Shown: positions 54,190 to 64,000 of the stretch, piece after piece
Layout of the letters: every line of letters starts with the position of its first letter
Numbering within the stretch: the first letter of the stretch is position 1
Translations under genes and position numbers: made by a program
Assembly: GCA_949825025.1 (NCBI GenBank)
Contig: OX463788.1
Span: 34,521,078-34,585,077 of the forward strand
Reading direction: 5' to 3'
DNA: 64,000 bases
Source: Siphlonurus alternatus
Taxonomy: Eukaryota; Arthropoda; Insecta; Ephemeroptera; Siphlonuridae
Notes under the pieces: model-generated
What the model saw: the letters and a program-made list of their open reading frames with translations, nothing else
Database searches by the model: none
What the model was told of the DNA's origin: nothing

Positions 54190-55490
54190 TAATGAATCTG
54201 AAAATAAGTCCAGAACATGGACAGTAGTCAAAACTGAAACAGGAAAGGAGATCAAAATTAATTTAAAAAATATAATTACATGCCTACTCACAGGGGAAAA
54301 TATCACAGACCCTCAACGTATTTCCAACATGTTAAATACATATTTTATCTTATCAGTTGAGGATGCACTGCTAAATATTAATGATATCAAAAATATATGG
54401 GCATAGAACAAGTGAATCCATGTTTTTCTCTTCTCTTCCCGAGATGTATAAAACTAGTATAAATAAAAAAAAAAAAAAAATAAAATGTGCTGTTAAAAAT
54501 AATTTAAAAAAATTAAAAATTAAACTTCCTCTGGTGCAGATGAAATATCTGATACACTAATAAAATGTATAGGGGAAGATATTGCTAAATCGTTAAGTAT
54601 TATTATATTATACCTATTACATGAAGGCGTATTCCCTCAATCATTAAAAACTTCAAAAATTACAGCAGTTGAAGAAGTTAAAAAAATAACACAGATATTA
54701 CCACACAAAGGTCTATTGCTGGACTCTTGGGGAAATCTAACTGGTAAGATCATAGAAATCTGTGTAAAAAAAAAAAAAACAGATTCAAAATTTCTATATT
54801 TCGAAAAAAAAAAATCCAAATGTAAACATGGCTTCACCCCTGGCAGATCAACAACAACAGCTGCTGTTGTTGAGTTTGTAAATTCAATTAATGAACAGAA
54901 CATGCTAAAAAAACTTGACCCTTGCTGTATTTATAGATCTTAAAAGGTTTTTGATATTGTCAATCATGATATATTATTAAAAATAAACTTGAATTTCTTG
55001 GTATTAGAGGGAATTGTCTTGAATTTTTGAAATCCTATTTAAAAGATAGAACTCAATATGTACAAATAAATTATATTGATGAGAATGGAGAGAAAGTTAT
55101 GTATAAATCTGAGACATTAGGGTGTAATCATGGTGTGTCCCAGGGTTCAGTATTGGTTCAAAAAATAGGCCTACGAAATTTTCCTTGTTTATGTTTATTT
55201 CATTTTCCATGATAATGTTTGTAAGAAAAAATATTGACAATTTTAAGACAAATGAAAAAATAACAGGTCACAACACTAGAAATTCTAAAAAAAAATACAT
55301 AGCATGTTGCTAAATCTGAACAAGAAAAGCGAAGCTTGTATTTATTAGGCTCAAAGGCCAAAGCTGTACAATAATCTTCCTGATACCTTAAAAAAATACC
55401 TAGTAATCAACTGTTTCAGTCAAAACTTATTGAATTTTTACTAACAACAATTTTTATCATGCTATAACAAGAAAAATAACAGTCTATAAA
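54190..55490 (+). pseudogene. Decayed jockey/CR1-type LINE, RT region
   Basis: Pieces in shifting frames: SRTWTVVKTETGKEIKINLK (pre-RT), SSGADEISDTLIKCIGEDIA, LLHEGVFPQSLKTSKITAV, KHGFTPGRSTTTAAVVEFVN, FDIVNHDILL, FLKSYLKDRTQYVQINYIDE, GVSQGSV, and LYNNLPDTLKKYL at the end. The order is that of a jockey/CR1-like RT. The YADD region is deleted between about 55180 and 55330. Numerous stops and A-runs show it is dead. Confidence 0.8.
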
Positions 55491-55700
55491 TAAAATAGAT
55501 GCTTTCCTTATGATAATAATAATAATTATAATAATATAATAAGCAATTGTTTTCAGATTATTGGAACGATATTGTTCTCAATTAATAACATATTCTGTAA
55601 TACGTAATTGTTAATTTCTCAGGTATTGTAAACTGACGAGATAATACTGTAAAGTGTGATTGTAAATGTAATAAAATATAAAACTTATGACTATATGTTT

Positions 55701-55747
<47 letters not shown>

Positions 55748-57401
55748 GGTAATAGCAATATTAAAATATTGTTAACAGATGTATGTACCTCACGGTTCTC
55801 TTTATGTGTAATAAATAAATACAAAAATACAACTTTTGGCGTGGCCGTTGAGGCACTTTCATTATTATACTATACGTGTGTAATGCAAGCAGGCAGGCGG
55901 GTAGGCACCACCATCACATCACCTCTTCCATCCAATCACCTAACTAGACAACTTCATAGCCTTCTACTACCTCCTACTCAAAACAAGTATAATAATATAA
56001 CACTGTATACTATACTTAAGAATAGTCCAAACTCTAGCTATAAGTCATTGGTAAGGTCAACTAGAGCTAGTTTTCTTTTATCTTTACAACGTTTGCTTGT
56101 GCCAGTGTTTGTAGTTGTCCGCTTGAGTAACCAGTCGCCTAGCTTTTTAGTATAACAGACGATTGATTCCGTCCGCTCATTTCTCCCTGTGTATGTATCA
56201 ACTCAAGTAGAACAAACAGCTACAGCTGGTTTGCTAAAATCCGGCTAATACTATTATCTAACAATGAAAAACCCTACACAAAATAAAGCTTCTAAGATAG
56301 AAAACACATTTTTTCACATCACAAAACAACTTACAAACAGACAACACTAGTGTAAAAAAGAGTGACTCGAATAAAGCACGAGCAAACGGCAAAGGTTGAG
56401 TTTCTCACATTAATTTCAAAAAACCAATCAATGATGAAATCAACAAGTGATTGATTAAGTGTGCAAATAAACATGCAAGCTAGGCAAATTTATCTTCTAA
56501 GCTTGTAGTGTGCTAACCACGCCCTGTGACAAAGGGCAACATGATGGAGGACATTTCAAGTGGTCGTGCCTATCTAGGGTTGCACAAACGTTAGAAACTT
56601 AAAACAAAAAAAAATCACAAAACGTAATGCATAATTATAATGGCACTTAATCACAAAACTGCTTTAATCATTGATATACGAACTATTTTTTTTAATTAAT
56701 TTATTTTTGTCACATTATTTTATTTATCACGTGACAATCACGAAAATATTTCATAAAATGATAGGTATAATATGCAGACAATTTGTGAATAAGTGTGCGT
56801 CTCTAATGTCTCTTATATAAATTAATATTTTATATTGCCTCGTACCTAACACAAGGCCACAGCCACTTCCTTTCCTATCCTATAGTAACCTCTTACTCCA
56901 GTCTCTTTACTCCTTTCAACCTAAGGTTTGTCGGGCACCCTAGTACACTGTAGGGTGTATGAGCTCCGGCCTTTTAACTGTCTTATCTACAGGTTACATA
57001 CGGGAAAGACATATTAGTACATGAAAATAACTAAATTTGTAATTACCCAATGGGCTAACTTTCAATGTCAGGCGCCCCAACCTCTCATAATTTTGGTTTA
57101 ACATGATCATTTCCATTTTTTTCGTTATTCCTCTTCCTCATGTTATAACTTGATACATGCATGATGCAGCCCGCCGTACATAACTGCTTTACTGGTTGCG
57201 TACACACGGGGTCAAATCAAAGGGGTACACAAAACTACAAACTACTGTTAATTGAAATATCTTATGCTTTTGTTTGATTGTGACCGTTGTTGCAGAGCCC
57301 ACGACAAATTTGACCACACAGTTATGTGTTTGAGACAAAAGCTGTTGAAGATTTGAATTATTTGTAAAGTCTATGCGCACAAATTTATGATATGTATTGA
57401 A
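55491..57401. other. No gene recognised
   Basis: Contains the 41-T run at 55704-55744. The long + frame through it (55700-56155) is driven by poly-T and has no recognised domain. The rest is A+T-rich with moderately pyrimidine-rich stretches. Confidence 0.55.
55704..55744 (+). repeat. T homopolymer (41 T)
   Basis: Longest homopolymer in the window. Confidence 0.95.

Positions 57402-57433
<32 letters not shown>
57402..57433 (+). repeat. (TAA)n at the 5' border of the LINE
   Basis: About ten TAA/AAT units end exactly where the GC-rich LINE leader begins (CCCCCACTTCTCCCCCCTGC). They are taken as the target repeat. Confidence 0.9.
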
Positions 57434-57434
<1 letters not shown>

Positions 57435-57765
57435 CCCCACTTCTCCCCCCTGCATGTTTTTCCTTGCATGTTGCTTTTGCCCAAGTATTCGCTTGCAATG
57501 GGATCGGTGTTAGATGCTTGCATGCTGCACTGTGCCCCGGCGCTGTGTTTATGAGGGGATTGGGAGCATGTGGGATGATGCATGCAGGGGGGGCCCATGT
57601 CCACCTTGTCGTGGTGTGGGGGCTCCCCGTCAGGGGTCTAACGGGCAGGGAGGGTACCCAGCCTTCGTAAGGAGGTAACGGAGTGTGGGACCGTGCTTTG
57701 GGTTTCCACCTGGGGAGTTGTTCCTTGGGCTTCTCTTCAGTACCAGTACGCTGGACAAGGAAAAT
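57434..57765 (+). promoter_or_regulatory. LINE 5' leader
   Basis: GC-rich untranslated region with GTCCACCTTGTCGTGGTGTG and a self-complementary stretch GGCTCCCCGTCAGGGG. An in-frame TAA at 57676-57678 closes the frame upstream. Internal promoter or 5' ribozyme functions are known for related LINEs, but neither can be demonstrated by eye here. Confidence 0.4.
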
Positions 57766-60700
57766 ATGGAAAGTTCTTTAAAGGAGCGAGTTAATGGCGA
57801 CCGGTCGAAAGGCCGCGCAGGGGGTTCTGGTACTGGGCCGTCTGTGTCAAATGAGCTACCCGTACCAGTGGAACGTGGTGAATCTTCCTCACAACATCGA
57901 GGGAGGCGCGGCGCTGCGCCACTCAGGGCTACCGCGAGTGCAGCTGCTCCAGCTGCGCAGGCAGGTGGTGGTTTGGAGGAGCCCAGAGCTCCTCTCACTG
58001 CTGCTGGCCTTGTACGCCAACGCACGAAGTGGACCAAGGACATGAATATGTCGGTCATGCGTGCGTACTATAGGAGTACCAACATTGAGAGGGAGATGGA
58101 AGGGTATAGGGTGAGAATGTTTGGCGAGTGGAAGAAGATTTTTCCGGACACGACAATGGACGAGCAGCGAGTTTGCAGCCAGCTGCGTTCCATCATGAGT
58201 AGAGGAGCTCTCTCGGCAGCGGAACTGGACAAGATCAAGGGGGAGATTGCACAGGAGTTGCAGCTACATCAGCAGCAAGCACCTTCAAGTGGCAGTGAAG
58301 GAGAGGAGGAGGATGTTATGGAAGAAGTGTTGCCTCAGCCAGAGCTAGAAAGGGAAGGAGCAGAGAGTCAACATCATATGGAAGGAGATTTGCGAGACAA
58401 GCTTGGGGATGTATACGAGTCTTTCAAGTTGCAATATCAGGGTGTTCCGCTTGAGAGTCGCCCTCGCATTCCCAAATTGAGATGCAATGTGCAGGTTTTC
58501 TCCTGTGTTGCTGTTGCAGATCAGATGCTAGAAACTGATTTGGCAGGGTCTAGTCTGGAGGAGGTTGCTGGGCTTGTGCACTGTGCTGCTCTAGCTGTAT
58601 GTCAGGTTCTTGGTGTTGAGATTAAGAATCGCTCGCAGCGGCAAGCCCGTAAGCGTTCTTCTCAAGAGTATGTGCCAGCTTGGAGGAAGAGGATCGAGGA
58701 GAAGATCAACAGAGCTCGGAGGGATATAAGCCATCTGGCGGCGTTCTTTGCTGACCAGGATGGATGCAGTAAAAAGATTTTAGCAGGCATTCGTCTCATT
58801 GCAAGAAGTATCAAGGTGAGAAGGACGGACAGGGACTTCGAGAAGAAGCTCCGAGAGAAGGAAGAACAACTAAGACAGCGAATTGCAGCGCTTGGTGCCC
58901 GTATCAGGAGATATAATGAGGCAGCTAAGCGGAGGCAGCAAGAAAGCCTTTTTGCTGCTGATCAGAAGTTGTTCTATCGGAAATTGGAGGAAGAGGGCAA
59001 AGAGGAGCAACCTCAGCGGCCGCCCAAAGCAGAAACAATGGCAGAGTTTTGGTCGTCCATTTGGTCGGAGCCAAAGCAACACTCTGAAGATGCTTACTGG
59101 TTGCGAGAGGAAGAGGAGGAATGCAGAGACATTCCGGCAATGCCAGCAGTTAGTATTACACTGGCTGATGTACAGGCTGCAATTAGGAAAACGCAGAACT
59201 GGAAGGCTCCGGGTGTGGATGGCATTCACAACTTCTGGTGGAAGTATTTTAAAACTACTCACCAGGCTCTTGCTACTCACTTTCATGAGGCCTTGGAAGA
59301 TCCGTCCATTGTGCCAAGATTTTGTACGCTTGGAATTACGTACATGAAGCCGAAGTCAGGTGATTCATTGAATCCCAAGAACTATAGGCCAATCACATGT
59401 CTTCCCACTCTGTACAAGATCTTCACATCCATTCTGTCGATAAAGATTTATGACCATCTTGTCGCAAATGGACTTCTTGCTGAGGAACAGAATGGCTGTC
59501 GGAAGGGCACGAGGGGATGCCGGGAGTTATTGGTAGTTGATGCTGTTGTGTCTCAGCAGGCTCGTAGAAAACACCGTAATATTTCAGTAGGTTGGGTTGA
59601 CTACAAGAAAGCCTTTGATTCAGTCCCCCATTCCTGGCTCCTCTCTGTACTTCACATTTACAAAATTCATCCTTGCATTGTTCAGATTCTCACTTCTTGC
59701 ATGGGCATGTGGAGGACTTGTCTTCATGTAAACCAAGGGGGGGTCAGCTACAAGACCAGAGAGATGCGAATCTCGAGAGGTATTTTTCAGGGAGATAGTC
59801 TCAGCCCATTATGGTTCTGTCTTGCATTGAACCCGCTGAGCAGGATGCTCCGAACCTCTGGGTATGGTTACGTTCTACAGAGGAATCCAGAAGTTCGCAT
59901 TTCTCACCAGTTTTACATGGATGACCTCAAGTTATATGCTTCTGGTGAAGACCAGTTGCACAGCATGTTTGAACTTGTCAAAAGTTTTAGTGATGCAATT
60001 TGCATGGAGTTTGGTCTTGACAAGTGTGCTGTTGTGCATGTGAGAAAAGGGGAGATTCAAGATCCACAAGAAGGCTTGCGGCTCATGGGAGGCACCGTTA
60101 TTCAAGACTTGGGTGTCGAGGAAAACTACAAGTACCTCGGTCTGCAGCAGCTAATTGGCATTAAAGATGTAGATGCCAGAAAACAAGTCGAGAAAAAAGT
60201 GCTGTCTCGAGTCGACAAGATTTGCAAGTCTTTTGTCAGTGCGAGGAACAAGATTACTGCGATTAATACGTGGGCTATCCCTGTGGCTGGATATACGTTT
60301 GGTGTCGTCAGGTGGTCGGAGACGTCACTGCAAGCTTTTGATAGAAAAGTGAGAACCACCCTCACGAAGCACAGGATACATCACCCGAGGAGCTCAGTCG
60401 AGAGACTGTACCTTTCACGTCATGTAGGTGGAAGAGGTTTGCTCAGCATGGAGATGATGTGTCGTCAGCAGGAGTTGAAACTTCGGCAGTACTTTGTGTC
60501 ACGTGGTGATGGGTTGCATGCAGCTATTTGCAACCAGGACCGTGGCTACACTCCGCTACATTTGAGTGAGCAAGAGTTTCAGCCTGCCATTAGAACCCAG
60601 GCTGACAGAGTCTTGGAGTGGTCAACAAAAGCATTGCATGGTCGGTTTGCTGCAGCGTTATCTTCGGATCAGGTGGACACCAAGAGTTCCACTGAGTGGC

Positions 60701-61392
60701 TGCGGACAAGTGGGTTGTTTGCGGAGACAGAGGGCTTTGTCTGTGCCATACAGGATCAGGTCATCAGGACTAGGGCGTATGAGCGACACATCCTCAAAGT
60801 CAACATCAGTGACCGGTGTCGTCTTTGCAAGCAGGCTAACGAGTCCATTCAGCATGTCACTGGGGGCTGTCCAGTGCTTGCTCCAAAAGAGTACTTAGAG
60901 CGCCATAATTCTGTTGCCAAAGTTGTACATCAAGCTTTGGCCAAGAAAGTTGGTCTCATTGAGACAGAGGTTCCGTACTATAAGTGCAAGCCGGAACAAG
61001 TTCTCCGTAATCAGGATGCAAAAATCCTGTGGGATTCTGCCATCACCACAGATAGAGCTGTTGAAGCAAACAGACCTGATCTTGTTCTCTTCGACAAGAA
61101 AGCTCGAACAGCGGTGATTGTCGACATTGCTGTCCCGCTGGACGAGAATCTTGTGACCACAGTTGCGGAGAAAAAGCGCAAGTACCAGCCACTTGCTGTC
61201 GAGCTCAAAGACATGTACCAGCTCCGTAGTGTTGATGTGGTTCCAGTTGTGATCTCTAGTAACGGTCTTGTGACCAAAGACTGGTCATTTGCCAGAGAGA
61301 AGTTGGCTCTCAAAGAATACCACATGCGTGTCATGCAGAAGGCTGCTATTCTTGGCACGGCTAACATTGTGCGCAAGGTTTTGAGCTTGTAG
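57766..61392 (+). CDS. LINE ORF: reverse transcriptase with restriction-like endonuclease
   Basis: The first ATG in the open frame is 57766 (the frame opens at 57679 without an ATG), giving 1208 residues. In order: residues about 87-145 form a Trp-rich Myb/SANT-like region (KWTKDMNMSVMRAYY ... FGEWKKIF); an acidic stretch about 178-190; two basic helical/coiled segments about 307-322 and 361-394; RT about 463-800, with NWKAPGVDG near 478, YRPITCLPTLYKIF near 540, NGCRKGTRG near 576, VDYKKAFDSV near 611, GDSLSP near 676 and YMDD at 717-720. Then comes a CCHC knuckle, C1018-x2-C1021-x8-H1030-x4-C1035, and a PD-(D/E)xK-type nuclease with RPD (D1105), 14 residues and D1120 (IVDIAVP). Catalytic residues look intact. 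The protein should nick target DNA and prime reverse transcription of its own RNA. I see no canonical N-terminal C2H2 zinc fingers as in R2. Antisense frames over this ORF are shadows. Confidence 0.93.
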   Translation: MESSLKERVNGDRSKGRAGGSGTGPSVSNELPVPVERGESSSQHRGRRGAAPLRATASAAAPAAQAGGGLEEPRAPLTAAGLVRQRTKWTKDMNMSVMRAYYRSTNIEREMEGYRVRMFGEWKKIFPDTTMDEQRVCSQLRSIMSRGALSAAELDKIKGEIAQELQLHQQQAPSSGSEGEEEDVMEEVLPQPELEREGAESQHHMEGDLRDKLGDVYESFKLQYQGVPLESRPRIPKLRCNVQVFSCVAVADQMLETDLAGSSLEEVAGLVHCAALAVCQVLGVEIKNRSQRQARKRSSQEYVPAWRKRIEEKINRARRDISHLAAFFADQDGCSKKILAGIRLIARSIKVRRTDRDFEKKLREKEEQLRQRIAALGARIRRYNEAAKRRQQESLFAADQKLFYRKLEEEGKEEQPQRPPKAETMAEFWSSIWSEPKQHSEDAYWLREEEEECRDIPAMPAVSITLADVQAAIRKTQNWKAPGVDGIHNFWWKYFKTTHQALATHFHEALEDPSIVPRFCTLGITYMKPKSGDSLNPKNYRPITCLPTLYKIFTSILSIKIYDHLVANGLLAEEQNGCRKGTRGCRELLVVDAVVSQQARRKHRNISVGWVDYKKAFDSVPHSWLLSVLHIYKIHPCIVQILTSCMGMWRTCLHVNQGGVSYKTREMRISRGIFQGDSLSPLWFCLALNPLSRMLRTSGYGYVLQRNPEVRISHQFYMDDLKLYASGEDQLHSMFELVKSFSDAICMEFGLDKCAVVHVRKGEIQDPQEGLRLMGGTVIQDLGVEENYKYLGLQQLIGIKDVDARKQVEKKVLSRVDKICKSFVSARNKITAINTWAIPVAGYTFGVVRWSETSLQAFDRKVRTTLTKHRIHHPRSSVERLYLSRHVGGRGLLSMEMMCRQQELKLRQYFVSRGDGLHAAICNQDRGYTPLHLSEQEFQPAIRTQADRVLEWSTKALHGRFAAALSSDQVDTKSSTEWLRTSGLFAETEGFVCAIQDQVIRTRAYERHILKVNISDRCRLCKQANESIQHVTGGCPVLAPKEYLERHNSVAKVVHQALAKKVGLIETEVPYYKCKPEQVLRNQDAKILWDSAITTDRAVEANRPDLVLFDKKARTAVIVDIAVPLDENLVTTVAEKKRKYQPLAVELKDMYQLRSVDVVPVVISSNGLVTKDWSFAREKLALKEYHMRVMQKAAILGTANIVRKVLSL

Positions 61393-61504
61393 CACCCCCG
61401 CATGTGTACCCGCAATCCCCTCTCAATTTTTGGTACGGGCGCTTGCACCTTGGCTTGATTGAGCCCGGTGTTAGTGCTTATGAAGAAGAAAGCAAGAAAA
61501 AGAC
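61393..61504 (+). other. LINE 3' UTR
   Basis: About 110 bp after TAG: GCACCCCCGCATGTGTACCC ... GCGCTTGCACCTTGGCTTGA ... then A/G-rich DNA leading into (TAA)n. There is no poly(A) tail, as usual for RLE-type LINEs ending in target-like repeats. Confidence 0.7.
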
Positions 61505-61525
61505 ATAATAATAATAATAATAATA
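61505..61525 (+). repeat. (TAA)n at the 3' border of the LINE
   Basis: About seven TAA units directly follow the 3' UTR, mirroring the tract at 57402-57433. Confidence 0.9.
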
Positions 61526-61711
61526 TTTTTTTCGGAGAAAAAAGACAAAATATACTTTTTTTTGTGTGTGTAGTTTACCCCACCAAACATTAAAATCCAC
61601 AAAATTGAAGTGTATATGACATTGTACTGTACACCTGTCCATAGCCACACAAAATTGATCTGTAATTACTATAGAAATTCTGCATTGAAATTAAAGCATA
61701 TAAAAATCTGC

Positions 61712-61844
61712 GATTATAGTAGTTGCTCTTCTATAATCATAAGATGATCGTAAGATGAAATATTTTCTTTCTTCTTCTTCTTTTTTTTTTTTTTTTTTCA
61801 AGAAATATTAATAACAATCAATTCGTTTAATCAAAATACGTGAA
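61712..61844 (+). repeat. Direct duplication, copy 1
   Basis: Shares ATTATAGTAGTTG(C/T)TC, CTATAATCATAAGAT, a pyrimidine run, and CAAGAAATATTAATAACAAT CAATTCGT with 62860-62974. Confidence 0.75.
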
Positions 61845-61854
61845 GTATCAGTAC

Positions 61855-61890
61855 GAACGAGCTAAATCAGTATCATGATTTAGCTCGTTC
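61855..61890. repeat. Perfect 15-bp hairpin
   Basis: GAACGAGCTAAATCA, six-base loop GTATCA, then the exact complement. It lies just after copy 1 of the duplication. Confidence 0.9.
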
Positions 61891-62859
61891 CAATTATATT
61901 ACCATCGATAGTTGAGTTAGGGAAAAAAGGATATTGTAGTATGTGTTATATTATACTATACTTTTAACTTTTTATCTTTTTTAACACAATATAAAAAGAC
62001 GTGCTTCTTAAAACTTCACTTACTCCGTCTAATGTGTGTATATATACATTCACACACATACATGATGGAACATAATGTACTTTAAAAGAGAATTTGACGT
62101 ATTCATTACGTGACATTAAATAGACAGATGTACTAAATATTATTGAAGTTGAGCATTAACTTACTTAAATATCTCATTTGTACAGTACTTAAGTACCTGA
62201 TGAAAAAAAAAAAAAAGCAGCTTATGGATCCCATCTGTCGTCGCATAGTTTCATTGACTGCTGTTACCATTTTTGAGTTTGAGAAATCTTGGTGTTAATG
62301 TAAAACATGAAACGCCACTAACTCTCGTTAATCGTTAAGACTAAGTTTGCAAGGGAGGGTTGTAACGGGTTGGAAGTACAGTTGTCTGCAGCCGCCACGC
62401 CAGCCAGGAGAGGAGAGATGATCGTTACATGTAAATGACATGTGACGGATGAGTTGCGTACAGATGCGTGCGTGCCAAGCCACACGTTTCCTTATAGCTA
62501 TAATACAATAGATGAACGCTCTTCCTCTAATGATAATAGTGAGTTTTACGTTTTACTATTCATGCAATATTAGATTAAAATTTATCTAAAATTTGAAAAA
62601 TTAAAATTCTTTGAAATTTATACGTTATATATATTATATAATTATTATAAAACTTTAGTCATAAAATAAGTCGATTTTAGAGCAATCATATAATTAATTA
62701 TCAGTACATCAGGTTGTAAAATCAACAAAAAGTTGTGTTAGTGTTTATATTCAAACAGAAAAAAGAGGTAACAAAGTAAGTTACTTTTTGCTAGTCGAAA
62801 ACTATAATAAAAAATTTAGACTCTAAGCTTTAAGCTTGAGTGTAAAAAGTTACATGATA

Positions 62860-62974
62860 CTATAGTAGTTGTTCATCTATAATCATAAGATAAAATGTAA
62901 CGCGATTTTATTTTTTATTTTTTTTTTTTCCAAGAAATATTAATAACAATCAATTCGTAAAATCAAAATACGGT
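62860..62974 (+). repeat. Direct duplication, copy 2
   Basis: Second copy about 1.15 kb from the first, with a shorter T-run and a few substitutions (AATTCGTAAAATCAAAATAC against AATTCGTTTAATCAAAATAC). Confidence 0.75.
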
Positions 62975-64000
62975 GAACATGGTATTACATTGAAAGATCT
63001 GACAACTAGTACAATACTTTACCTATATACACACAGGAAAATAATGAATAGAATGATGTCATGGGGGAATTACAATTTTAACTTGTACGAAAAACAGGTG
63101 CAAATGAATTAGTCATACACTCGGAAAGACAACAGTGTGATTCGTGTCCGCGTAAATAATTTGTGTTTTATATAGGTATAATAAACTATAAGACGTGAGC
63201 TGCTGAATCGCTTAGGTAATACCATTTATTATACGGTTATATATGTACGCAGTGCTGGTAAGTGCTCTTGGGAAGATTTCTCACAGAAGGTGTATTTTTT
63301 TATTTTGACTTTTAATATCCATGCAGTGTTGTGAACTGAATTTGTATAGCTTTGTAGAAAATTCACTTCAAAACAGAGCACAATTTGTTTATTGCATAAA
63401 TTACGGAAAATAGCATGTTCAAATTTGTTTCTTTTCTTATTCCCCGAGGTCAATACAATTATGAAAATAACCGGAAAAATAATTACATGACGTCACAGGT
63501 CACTATGAAAAATAAGCGAAAAAATATGGAACTTTATTGAACGAGTAATGTCTGCGACGTCGTCATAAAAATTTATTGCTTATCAGTTATCGTTTATCTA
63601 AAAATACATAAATATGAATCATATAATATGAATACATAAAAAATAATATCAATTTTTTAAGCATGCAGTAATCATAAACAACGTACTGCTTGTGTTCCAT
63701 AGAGGGAGGAAAAATACCGACCTAATTGACAAAAGGTCGTAGAGGACCTTGTTGGAGGACATTTTTGGCATTCCGCAATTTACTTGGTATTCCGCCTTTA
63801 ATCGCTGAGTTAACCGATGTATTGTTGATCCAAAATCAGAATAAATAAAAATGGTACACAATGACAAAAGAAATTAGCTTTGTTCTTTGTAATAAGCAAA
63901 ATTAATATGCAAGATACAAGCGAGTGAGTCATTGAGGTGTACCTACAAAATTTAGAAGGTATATATGAATATTAAGGTTCAAAAGGAAGTTTTATGCGAA

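Larger units (their letters stand above)
57434..61504 (+). mobile_element. Apparently intact RLE-type LINE, Dong/R4-like
   Basis: About 4.07-kb GC-rich unit set between two TAA-repeat tracts: a leader of about 330 bp, one long ORF, and a short 3' UTR ending GAAGAAGAAAGCAAGAAAAA GACA before (TAA)n. RT plus C-terminal restriction-like endonuclease places it among R2/R4/CRE/NeSL-type LINEs. Insertion in TAA repeats is the known habit of Dong in the R4 group. No stop or frameshift interrupts the ORF, so it may be young and possibly active. A diverged fragment lies at 3070-3640. Confidence 0.85.
61526..64000. other. No gene recognised
   Basis: A+T-rich. Holds a duplicated block (61712-61844 and 62860-62974) and a perfect hairpin. 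Minus frames at 63229-63453 and 63649-63867 have no recognised domain. Confidence 0.55.

Noticed and set aside
54637..54903. Minus-strand 88-codon frame
   Set aside because: Antisense shadow of the decayed LINE RT on the plus strand.
55700..56155. 151-codon frame
   Set aside because: Opens through the 41-T run and shows no domain or splice support.
57630..58058. 142-codon minus-strand frame over the start of the LINE ORF
   Set aside because: It mirrors the GC-rich sense ORF, has no recognised domain, and the sense frame carries clear RT and nuclease motifs.

Overview
The window is A+T-rich animal DNA, most likely from an invertebrate. It has long introns, many A/T homopolymers and (TA)n tracts, and a dense population of transposable-element remnants. 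I cannot name the species or phylum from sequence alone.

Host gene, 3.67-24.5 kb, minus strand: eleven exons with GT/AG borders and fully compatible phases encode the body and C-terminus of a mitochondrial calcium uptake protein (MICU family, closest to MICU3). The chain carries two canonical EF-hands and ends in the conserved C-terminal segment with a stop at 3666-3668. Nine exons form the core (about 365 residues). Two small phase-0 exons (75 and 66 nt) sit between the EF-hand 1 exon and the next core exon and look like cassette exons. The N-terminal (targeting) exon was not found and lies above 24.5 kb or outside the window. The gene's 3' UTR begins within about 25 nt of a decayed retrotransposon fragment.

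Mobile DNA inside and around this gene: a 3.1-kb fold-back element with about 600-bp terminal inverted repeats (8.87-11.96 kb) holding a decayed ORF; several MITE-like fold-back elements, two of them with TTAA target duplications (21.8 and 29.3 kb) and one with TAA (53.7 kb); a fold-back family with three copies (8.4, 20.0 and 27.1 kb), the third carrying a GC-rich core with a Ty3/gypsy-like RNase H remnant; and a 5S-rRNA-derived SINE family (2.1, 33.8, 34.0 and 38.2 kb), one copy of which is interrupted by a LINE-like 3' end.

24.5-57.4 kb contains no host gene I can support. It holds fold-back elements, three decayed jockey/CR1-type LINE pieces (34.4, 45.4 and 54.2 kb), a tRNA-derived SINE (45.2 kb), long (TAATA)n, (TTTA)n and (TA)n arrays, and a few CpG-bearing patches that could be promoters.

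57.43-61.51 kb is an apparently intact non-LTR retrotransposon with one 1208-codon ORF: N-terminal tryptophan-rich DNA-binding-like region, reverse transcriptase with YMDD, CCHC knuckle, and a restriction-like endonuclease of PD...D type. It is bounded on both sides by (TAA)n, as expected for the Dong/R4 group that targets TAA repeats. The decayed fragment in the MICU3 3' UTR (3.07-3.64 kb) is a diverged relative. The last 2.5 kb shows only a short direct duplication and a perfect hairpin.
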